This document shows positions 10,201 through 14,712 of a stretch of 14,712 nt of DNA, piece after piece. The translations under genes and the position numbers were made by a program. Location of the stretch: assembly GCA_964437425.1 (NCBI GenBank), contig CAYTGO010000073.1, forward strand, positions 1 through 14,712, written 5' to 3'. The notes below the pieces were generated by a model. The model had not been told where the DNA came from, did not search any database, and saw only the letters and a list, made by a program, of their open reading frames with translations. The DNA is from Scalindua sp964437425 (GTDB lineage Bacteria > Planctomycetota > Brocadiia > Brocadiales > Scalinduaceae). Each line of letters starts with the position of its first letter. Position 1 is the stretch's first letter.

Positions 10201-10980
10201 TATACCAATAACATCCTCAGTGATTTGCCGTCCAGCCTCCAATATAATTTCACCAGTTTGCGGGTTTATCAACCTACCCACTATATATTTATCCTTAAGC
10301 TTGGTTACAGACGCAGAATCTTTAATATTAACCGTCTCTGTATCATAAAAAAGCCTAATAATATCTTCATCTTTTGAATACTTTTCTGACATCGCCCTCA
10401 GGAAACAGGTCGCTGGAAATTTACCACTTTGATCAACTCTCGTGGTTAATACGTTTTTTTTGCCAACTTCCATCTCAATCCAACTGCCCCTCTCCGGGAT
10501 AATCCTGCAGGAATGCATCCTCTTTTCCGCACTCAAGTCCTCGACAAAATCTACACCTGGCGATCTGTGAAGCTGAGTAACAATAACCCTCTCCGTACCA
10601 TTGATTATAAACTCACCACCACCAATCATCACCGGAATTTCTCCCAGATACACTGCTTCCTCAACAGGCTCCTCCTTGTTTAATCTCAACCAAACCCTAA
10701 GAGGCTTACCGTATATCAACTTCAGTTTTCTACATTCATCCGGAGTATATCGCGGCTTTCCGATTTCGTATTTTAAATACTCAAGGGAAACCGTTTCATC
10801 ATAGTTTATAATCGGAAAAGTCTCCCGTAAAATAGCCTCTAATCCGCGATCTTTACGCTTGTGCGGGAGTACATCTTCCTGCAGAAACGCAGAGTATGAT
10901 TTAGTCTGTGTCCTAATCAAATTAGGAAACTCAATCACATCTGCAACCTTACTATAATTCCTTATGTTCAACTTTTTCAT
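7294..10980 (-). CDS. rpoB: DNA-directed RNA polymerase beta subunit
   Basis: 1228 residues from the chosen ATG. Beta forms the other jaw of core RNA polymerase and the rifampicin pocket. Visible blocks (numbered from the ATG): [12 protein letters not shown] (about 18-29), [20 protein letters not shown] (about 121-140), fork/rifampicin region (440-466), [18 protein letters not shown] (467-484), [14 protein letters not shown] (491-504), [11 protein letters not shown] (732-742), [12 protein letters not shown] (1000-1011), and the C-terminal [20 protein letters not shown] that pairs with beta-prime. Residues of about 225-330 form a moderate domain at the site of E. coli SI1, and a lysine/glutamate-rich, probably coiled-coil segment lies at about 860-905. 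The frame is open up to a TTG at 10998, which would add six residues; I prefer the ATG because [12 protein letters not shown] matches family starts and neither has a clear Shine-Dalgarno sequence. It lies 35 nt after rplL. Confidence 0.97.
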   Translation of the reverse strand: [1228 protein letters not shown]

Positions 10981-11015
10981 ACTTTTTTCTACAAACAAAA
11001 CACATTATAAATGTA

Positions 11016-11435
11016 TTACGCAAGCTCTACTACTGCACCCGCGTCTTCCAAAGCCTTCTTAATTTTCTCAGCATCATCCTTTGCAACGCCTTCCTTTATA
11101 GCTTTCGGTGCGCCATCTACCAATGCCTTTGCCTCTTTCAATCCAAGTGCCGTTTCTGCACGAACCGCCTTAATAACCTGAATTTTATTTGCACCAACCT
11201 CCTTCAACACAACATCAAATTCACTCTTTTCTTCCTTGGCAGCCTCTCCACCTCCAGCAGCAGCCGCACCCGCAACAGGAACAGCCATTGCGGCAGACGC
11301 AGAAACGCCAAACTTTTCCTCAAATGCCTTTACCAACTGAGAAGCCTCAAGCAAGCTCATACCCTCAACCAGGTCAAGTACTTGTGTAATTTTCTCAGTA
11401 TACTCAGTTTTCTCTACCTCTGTATCTGTTGTCAT
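11016..11435 (-). CDS. rplL: 50S ribosomal protein L7/L12
   Basis: 139 residues, somewhat longer than the 120-130 usual for the family owing to an extended, acidic N-terminus (MTTDTEVEKTEYTEK). L7/L12 dimers form the flexible stalk that recruits and activates EF-Tu, EF-G and other translation GTPases. The N-terminal dimerisation/L10-binding helices span about 12-45, an alanine/glycine-rich hinge about 46-66 (VPVAGAAAAGGG), and the globular C-terminal domain about 68-139, with the conserved KIQVIKAVRAETALGLKEAK (84-103) that contacts factors and the closing AGAVVELA. An AAGGAGA ribosome-binding site, one of the better ones in the window, precedes the ATG, in keeping with the need for several copies per ribosome. 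It follows rplJ by 35 nt. Confidence 0.98.
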   Translation of the reverse strand: MTTDTEVEKTEYTEKITQVLDLVEGMSLLEASQLVKAFEEKFGVSASAAMAVPVAGAAAAGGGEAAKEEKSEFDVVLKEVGANKIQVIKAVRAETALGLKEAKALVDGAPKAIKEGVAKDDAEKIKKALEDAGAVVELA

Positions 11436-11470
11436 TATTTTCTCCTTTTACCTTTCAGTCTTACTATATA

Positions 11471-11992
11471 TTAAACTTCACTCTTTTTTTCTTTTATTGC
11501 ATGCAGAACCTGGCAAAGGTTATTCGCCGTAGCATTGAATACGTTTGCCAACTGAACCGCAGGAGCCTTGAACGCAAATACTATTTGCGTCAGAACCACT
11601 TCTCTAGGCGGAATTGATGCCAGGATACCAAGATCCTCAACAGACATCAGCTCTCCATCCACCCATCCACCTACAAGATCAAAACCCTCTATTTCCTTAG
11701 AACACTTTTTTAACGTTTTAGCCAACTCTACCGGATCGTCATCATGTGTCGCAACAACAGTAGGCGCCGCAAGTGTCTGCCCCAATTCAGGAATCCCCAC
11801 TTCTTTGAACGCAATGGCAGCAAGAGAATTTTTAACAACCCTCGCATTAATATTCTTCTCACTCAGATCTCTTTTAAGCACATTTGTCTGCTGAGCATCT
11901 ATTCCCTTAAAGTTTATTAAAACTAGGTTCTTTTTGTCTTTGTACTCAGTGACAAGTTCTTCTACAATTAATTTCTTTAACGCTTTAGACAT
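11471..11992 (-). CDS. rplJ: 50S ribosomal protein L10
   Basis: 173 residues, normal for L10, which anchors the L7/L12 dimers to 23S rRNA next to L11. The N-terminal rRNA-binding domain shows KALKKLIVEELVTEYKDKKN (3-22), then the RVVKNSLAAIAF block (about 51-62) typical of the family. The C-terminal part, FAFKAPAVQLANVFNATANN to the end, is the helix that binds L7/L12 N-termini. It begins 23 nt after rplA. No Shine-Dalgarno-like sequence precedes the ATG: the upstream region is only A/T-rich (TTTTAAAGTTAAAAA). The short gap leaves no room for the long L10-leader known from E. coli and Bacillus, unless it lies inside rplA. Translation may therefore depend on coupling to rplA; that is inference. 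Confidence 0.97.
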   Translation of the reverse strand: MSKALKKLIVEELVTEYKDKKNLVLINFKGIDAQQTNVLKRDLSEKNINARVVKNSLAAIAFKEVGIPELGQTLAAPTVVATHDDDPVELAKTLKKCSKEIEGFDLVGGWVDGELMSVEDLGILASIPPREVVLTQIVFAFKAPAVQLANVFNATANNLCQVLHAIKEKKSEV

Positions 11993-12015
11993 TTTTTAAC
12001 TTTAAAATAGTTTGA

Positions 12016-12705
12016 CTATGCAGCCAGAATTACCCTGACACCCGGACCCATAGAAGATGAAATTGATATTTTCTGAACAAACGAACCTTTTGCCGCAGGC
12101 GGCCTGTTACTAACGATATGCTTTATAAATGATTCAATATTCTCAACCAAATCTCCACTAGGAAAAGAAACCTTTCCTACTGGCGCATGAACATTTCCAC
12201 CAGCATCAGTTCTATACTCTATCTTGCCTTCCCTAAACTCCTTGACCGCATTAAGAATATCATTCGTCACAGTACCTGATTTCGGAGACGGCATCTTGCC
12301 TTGTGGCCCTAAAACTCTACCCAATTTACCTACTTTCCCCATCATATCTGGCGTAGAAATCGCAACATCAAAATCCAACCAGCCTCCCTCTACTTTTTTC
12401 AGCAAATCGTCACCACCAGCTTCAGCAGCACCAGCCTCCTGCGCCACCGCTATCTTATCATCGCTACCCGCGAACACCACAACCCTGACTTCTTTTCCAA
12501 TTCCCTTTGGCAACGAGAACGATCCACGAACCAATTGATCCGAATGCTTTGGATCAACGCCCAGTTTCATAACAATATCAACCGCCTCATCGAACTTGGC
12601 CTTCTTAAAAGCCTTAACGATCGACACTGCCTCGTCTACCTCATATTCCTTAGCTTTTTCAACCGCCCTACTCGATTCATTATAACGCCTGCTTCTAGAC
12701 CTCAT
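12016..12705 (-). CDS. rplA: 50S ribosomal protein L1
   Basis: 229 residues, the usual length. L1 forms the mobile stalk on the E-site side of the large subunit and in many bacteria also represses its own operon. Visible family blocks include the N-terminal domain half with KKAKFDEAVDIVMKLGVDPK (about 34-53), the RGSFSLPKGIGKEVRVVVFA stretch (about 60-79), domain II with VGKLGRVLGPQGKMPSPKSG (about 125-144), and the return to domain I with GKIEYRTDAGGNVHAPVGKVSF and the SSSMGPGVRV close to the end. A GAAGGAAG ribosome-binding sequence precedes the ATG. It is 31 nt after rplK and 23 nt before rplJ. No defect is visible. Confidence 0.98.
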   Translation of the reverse strand: MRSRSRRYNESSRAVEKAKEYEVDEAVSIVKAFKKAKFDEAVDIVMKLGVDPKHSDQLVRGSFSLPKGIGKEVRVVVFAGSDDKIAVAQEAGAAEAGGDDLLKKVEGGWLDFDVAISTPDMMGKVGKLGRVLGPQGKMPSPKSGTVTNDILNAVKEFREGKIEYRTDAGGNVHAPVGKVSFPSGDLVENIESFIKHIVSNRPPAAKGSFVQKISISSSMGPGVRVILAA

Positions 12706-12736
12706 GATTTAGCTTCCTTCATAAACCAAAATATTC

Positions 12737-13162
12737 CTAACCTTCAACCTTTATACCCATAGACTGAGCAGTACCCTCAATTATCCTTGCTGCCATATCA
12801 ATTTTGCTCGCATTAAGGTCTGGCAATTTTATTTTTGCAATCTCTTCAACCTGCGCCTTCGTAATACTGCCCACTTTCTCCCTGTTCGGCTCAGACGAGC
12901 CCTTTGCTATACCAACCGCTTTTTTGATCAATACGGCAGCAGGAGGAGACTTAATAATAAACGTAAAAGACTTATCCTTAAAAACGGAGATCTCAACAGG
13001 CAACGTCATTCCCTGCGCATCTTTTGTCTTTTCGTTGAACTGAGTAACAAACTGACCTATATTAACCCCATGTTGCCCTAATGCCGGACCAACAGGAGGA
13101 GCTGGCGTCGCCTGCCCTCCGGGAATTTGTAATTTTATCTTAGCGACAGCTTCTTTCGCCAT
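12737..13162 (-). CDS. rplK: 50S ribosomal protein L11
   Basis: 141 residues, co-linear with the 142-residue E. coli protein. L11 binds the GTPase-associated centre of 23S rRNA at the base of the stalk and is the target region of thiostrepton and a partner in RelA-type stringent signalling. The N-terminal domain reads MAKEAVAKIKLQIPGGQATP followed by the proline loop with P22, P23 and P26 (PPVGPALGQHG). The C-terminal rRNA-binding domain begins at about 70, with KSPPAAVLIKKA and GSITKAQVEEIAKIKLPDLN. I chose the ATG at 13162, not an in-frame TTG six codons upstream, because that extension would contain the TAGGAGC ribosome-binding site and MAKE is the standard L11 start. It follows nusG by 30 nt. 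Confidence 0.98.
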   Translation of the reverse strand: MAKEAVAKIKLQIPGGQATPAPPVGPALGQHGVNIGQFVTQFNEKTKDAQGMTLPVEISVFKDKSFTFIIKSPPAAVLIKKAVGIAKGSSEPNREKVGSITKAQVEEIAKIKLPDLNASKIDMAARIIEGTAQSMGIKVEG

Positions 13163-13168
13163 GTAAAA

Positions 13169-13175
13169 GCTCCTA
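13169..13175 (-). promoter_or_regulatory. Shine-Dalgarno site fixing the rplK start
   Basis: On the minus strand this reads TAGGAGC, 6 nt before the rplK ATG at 13162. It settles the start choice, because the alternative TTG start at 13180 would place this site inside the coding region. Confidence 0.8.
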
Positions 13176-13192
13176 TACAAATAAAGTACACT

Positions 13193-13741
13193 CTATAATG
13201 CTTCAACCTGCCAGTATTCTAACTCTACAGGGGTAGGCCGCCCAAAAATCGTAAGCATTAGCTTTAAACACCCACTAGTCGGCAAGACCTCCTCAACCAC
13301 TCCTTCAAAATTCTCAAAAGGACCCTCTTTGACCCTTACACGATCCCCATCATGAAAATCTATCTCTGCCTTCGGCTTATCTTCCCCTTGCTCCGCCTCT
13401 TGCAACAACTTGTCGACTTCACTATTCTCCATCGCGATCGGCTGGTTATCACCACCAACAAAATCTCCCGCCCCAGGAACGTCACGAATCATATACCAGA
13501 CTTCTTCCGGAATTTCTCCTTTTTCACCAACCTCTATTTCCGTCATTACATAGCCCGGATATATCTTTCTCTCGACAACTCTTTTCTTGCCACCTTTGAT
13601 CTCAGAAACCTTTTCGCTTGGAACTAAAATCTGCGGCACAAGAGCTTCAATCCCTTGAATTTTGATACGCTTTTCTAAATCGCCTTTAACCTTATCTTCT
13701 TTGTTGCTTTGAACACGAAGCACAAACCACTTTTTTGCCAT
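13193..13741 (-). CDS. nusG: Transcription termination/antitermination factor NusG
   Basis: 182 residues. NusG binds the beta-prime clamp helices and suppresses pausing, and through its C-terminal KOW domain contacts ribosomal S10 or Rho, coupling transcription to translation or termination. The NGN domain (about 1-113) starts KKWFVLRVQSNKEDKV and has the family block KRVVERKIYPGYVMTEIEV (53-71) followed by VWYMIRDVPGAGDFVGG (81-97). A short acidic linker leads to the KOW domain (about 128-160, GDRVRVKEGPFENFEGVVEE). The ending GRPTPVELEYWQVE is of the type seen in planctomycete NusG. The ribosome-binding sequence is weak (TTTTGGATT). Unusually, nusG does not sit directly behind secE but after a 186-nt spacer, with a perfect 12-bp palindrome 16 nt before its start. 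Confidence 0.98.
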   Translation of the reverse strand: MAKKWFVLRVQSNKEDKVKGDLEKRIKIQGIEALVPQILVPSEKVSEIKGGKKRVVERKIYPGYVMTEIEVGEKGEIPEEVWYMIRDVPGAGDFVGGDNQPIAMENSEVDKLLQEAEQGEDKPKAEIDFHDGDRVRVKEGPFENFEGVVEEVLPTSGCLKLMLTIFGRPTPVELEYWQVEAL

Positions 13742-13927
13742 AATCCAAAATCAAAATTTTTGCGCAAAACTAAAAGCCCAACAGAAATATCTATTATTTA
13801 AGTCCCTACAGAAGCGTACCTTGCAGAAAAACGGTTGGCGCGACTCAAACGATGTTAGAACAGGCATGGATCAAGACCCAGAAAAACCCTACGCTATTAC
13901 CCCTCAAACCCGAACGCAAAAACCACT
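13742..13927. other. 186-nt secE-nusG spacer, no convincing gene
   Basis: This is the longest non-coding stretch in the window. It is less AT-rich than the other gaps and contains short reading frames on both strands: a 38-codon minus-strand frame starting near 13867 and ending just before nusG, and plus-strand frames of about 30-41 codons that run into secE antisense. None has a good ribosome-binding site or recognisable protein. I see no GC-rich hairpin followed by a T run and no well-spaced -35/-10 pair. It could be an untranslated leader for nusG, a small RNA, or a copy of a dispersed intergenic repeat. Confidence 0.5.
13758..13769. repeat. Perfect 12-bp palindrome upstream of nusG
   Basis: TTTTGCGCAAAA reads the same on both strands and does not extend further. 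It lies 16 nt before the nusG ATG, overlapping the region expected for ribosome binding or leader structure. It might be an operator half-site or chance; A/T arms around GCGC make chance occurrence plausible. Confidence 0.3.
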
Positions 13928-14386
13928 TTACAATATATCAATAGCCTTCATAAAGGTCGACACTACCCAGTCAACAAAAAAAACATAAACCCCCAACACC
14001 ACCAAACAGACAACAACAACAATTGTCGAGCCTATTAATTCGCTCCTTGCCGGCCATGAGACCTTTTGAAGCTCTGCCTGCGTTTCTATAAAAAACTCAA
14101 CTGCCTTTTTGGACTTATTATCCAGCCCCTTAAGCCCAATTTCGAAACCAGTTGTAAACACACAGATAAACGCGCAGCACAAAACAAAAAGAGAACACGC
14201 TCCAACGCCACCCCAAGTTAAACGAATACCCAACAAAGGAACCCTGGCACCTTCATAGAACTCCGGAAGATCTATCAACGCCCCATATAGAGAGTATGAT
14301 GCAAATATCGCAGCAAGACCAAAAAGACCCGCCACTGCACCCCTTGCGTATACACCTAAACCTTTTCTATAAATCTGGAATGTCAT
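13928..14386 (-). CDS. secE: Preprotein translocase subunit SecE with N-terminal membrane extension
   Basis: 152 residues. SecE clamps the SecY channel of the Sec translocon in the inner membrane. The canonical SecE part is C-terminal: an amphipathic helix with AELQKVSWPARSE (104-116), then a single strongly hydrophobic segment (about 118-140, STIVVVVCLVVLGVYVFF). Ahead of it are two further hydrophobic segments, about 14-38 (ARGAVAGLFGLAAIFASYSL) and 58-83 (GGVGACSLFVLCCAFICVF), giving three membrane spans, as in E. coli but unlike the single-span SecE of most bacteria. The N-terminal IYRKGLGVYAR is reminiscent of planctomycete SecE. The frame stays open upstream, but those codons lie within the tRNA gene, so I use the ATG at 14386, 27 nt after the tRNA. 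Its ribosome-binding sequence is poor (GAGTAG). Confidence 0.93.
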   Translation of the reverse strand: MTFQIYRKGLGVYARGAVAGLFGLAAIFASYSLYGALIDLPEFYEGARVPLLGIRLTWGGVGACSLFVLCCAFICVFTTGFEIGLKGLDNKSKKAVEFFIETQAELQKVSWPARSELIGSTIVVVVCLVVLGVYVFFVDWVVSTFMKAIDIL

Positions 14387-14413
14387 ACTTGCTACTCTAT
14401 CGATAAAATATTC

Positions 14414-14491
14414 TGGCAGGTCTGGAGGGATTCGAACCCCCAACACCCGGATTTGGAATCCGGTGCTCTAGCCGATTAGAGCTACAGACCT
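14414..14491 (-). tRNA. trnW: tRNA-Trp (anticodon CCA), 3' CCA encoded
   Basis: A 78-nt cloverleaf folds by hand without mismatch in the acceptor stem: AGGTCTG pairs fully with CAGACCT. The D stem is GCTC/GAGC with a TAATCGGCTA loop, the anticodon stem CCGGA/TCCGG with loop TTCCAAA (anticodon CCA), a 5-nt variable loop, and the T stem GGGGG/CCCTC (one G-T pair) with loop TTCGAAT. The discriminator is G, as expected for bacterial tRNA-Trp, and the CCA tail is encoded at 14414-14416. It sits 8 nt after the rpmG stop and 27 nt before secE on the same strand, so it must be cut out of a message-containing transcript. A tRNA-Trp next to secE is a known arrangement in several phyla, including chlamydiae. 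Confidence 0.97.
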
Positions 14492-14499
14492 TTCTCTTT

Positions 14500-14649
14500 C
14501 TATTTTTTTTGCTCTTTATGTGGCGTATGCGCCCTGCAAAATTTACAGAATTTTTTCAATTCCAAGCGCTCCACCTGCTTCGCCTTCTTACTTGTTCTAT
14601 AATTCCTGCTGCTGCACTCTGTACACGCCAAAGTTATATAGTTCGCCAT
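14500..14649 (-). CDS. rpmG: 50S ribosomal protein L33, zinc-binding type
   Basis: 49 residues, the standard size for L33, a small protein near the E site of the large subunit. The start MANYITLACTECSSRNYRTS matches the family. Four cysteines in two CxxC pairs (C9/C12 and C35/C38) make it the zinc-binding form, as opposed to the cysteine-free form that some bacteria induce under zinc shortage. The C-terminal KFCKFCRAHTPHKE is typical. An AGGGTG sequence shortly before the ATG serves as ribosome-binding site. It starts 15 nt after the tuf stop and ends 8 nt before tRNA-Trp. The tuf-rpmG-(trnW)-secE-nusG order is widespread and supports the call. Confidence 0.96.
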   Translation of the reverse strand: MANYITLACTECSSRNYRTSKKAKQVERLELKKFCKFCRAHTPHKEQKK

Positions 14650-14664
14650 TACACCCTAATTCTA

Positions 14665-14712
14665 TTATTCAATAATTTTAGTAACAACACCTGCGCCTAC
14701 AGTCTTACCGCC
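14665..14712 (-). CDS. tuf: Elongation factor Tu, 3' end only (first tuf copy)
   Basis: Partial gene running off the right edge. The 15 visible residues, GGKTVGAGVVTKIIE followed by TAA, are the conserved EF-Tu C-terminus (domain III, family consensus REGGRTVGAGVVTKI). It is the upstream gene of the block and leads into rpmG after 15 nt with no terminator between, as in a tufB-type locus. With the tuf start at the left edge this implies two tuf genes in the genome. The rest of the gene and any promoter are outside the window. Confidence 0.93.
   Translation of the reverse strand, partial: GGKTVGAGVVTKIIE

Noticed and set aside
10981..10998. Six-residue N-terminal extension of RpoB from an in-frame TTG
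   Set aside because: No ribosome-binding site precedes the TTG, and the ATG at 10980 gives a family-like start ([12 protein letters not shown]). The ATG also lacks a strong site, so the choice is favoured, not proven.
11002..11014. Inverted repeat ACATT-TAT-AATGT between rplL and rpoB as an attenuator like that of E. coli
   Set aside because: Five A/T-rich base pairs with a 3-nt loop are too weak; there is no GC-rich stem, and it is likely chance.
13163..13180. TTG start for rplK
   Set aside because: It would put the TAGGAGC ribosome-binding site inside the coding region; the ATG gives the standard L11 start.
522..13627. Many plus-strand frames of 60-170 codons opposite the genes
   Set aside because: All lie antisense to well-identified conserved genes, show no family motifs, and arise from the reverse reading of long coding regions.
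13751..13867. A 38-codon minus-strand reading frame in the secE-nusG spacer
   Set aside because: No good ribosome-binding site, no recognisable protein, unusual cysteine/phenylalanine/arginine content; more likely non-coding.
13852..13990. Short plus-strand reading frames beginning near 13852 and 13866
   Set aside because: They run antisense into secE, have no convincing ribosome-binding site and match no family I know.
14387..14446. Twenty extra codons upstream of secE
   Set aside because: They read through the T arm and 3' end of the tRNA-Trp gene; the peptide is a translation of tRNA sequence.
1..14712. CRISPR array, insertion sequence, prophage, toxin-antitoxin or other novel system
   Set aside because: No direct-repeat array, transposase, terminal inverted repeats or accessory gene is visible; nearly every base belongs to a conserved housekeeping gene.

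Overview
The window is one uninterrupted block of translation and transcription genes, all on the minus strand. It reads from right to left as tuf (3' end only), rpmG, tRNA-Trp, secE, nusG, rplK, rplA, rplJ, rplL, rpoB, rpoC, rpsL, rpsG, fusA, tuf (5' end only). It joins the classical tufB-secE-nusG-rplKAJL-rpoBC cluster to the str cluster (rpsL-rpsG-fusA-tuf). No gene lies on the plus strand, and I see no mobile element, CRISPR array, phage gene or accessory island. I did not find an undescribed system here.

The organism looks like a low-GC planctomycete, perhaps of the anammox order Brocadiales. The pointers are the NusG ending in RPTPVELEYWQVE, the SecE with two extra N-terminal membrane segments, the RpoB stretch [20 protein letters not shown], the beta-prime subunit with a large trigger-loop insertion, and a base composition that looks moderately AT-rich by eye. 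Phylum placement is a reasonable inference; the order is a guess.

Right part (about 11,000-14,712): EF-Tu tail, L33, tRNA-Trp with encoded CCA, SecE, NusG, then L11, L1, L10 and L7/L12. Most gaps are 8-35 nt. The exception is 186 nt between secE and nusG, which holds no convincing gene. Middle (3,083-10,980): rpoB and rpoC, separated by 95 AT-rich nt. Left part (1-3,066): S12, S7, EF-G and the first 18 codons of a second EF-Tu.

Together the genes supply the core of RNA polymerase, an elongation factor that links it to the ribosome (NusG), the L11/L1/L10/L12 stalk that recruits translation GTPases, the GTPases themselves (EF-G, EF-Tu), two decoding-region small-subunit proteins and one Sec translocon subunit. 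The main points for a second look are an arginine at S12 position 88, a diverged rifampicin-binding segment in RpoB, the unexplained secE-nusG spacer, the lack of the usual long autoregulatory leaders, and window ends that both fall about 50 nt inside tuf, as expected of a contig broken at a duplicated gene.
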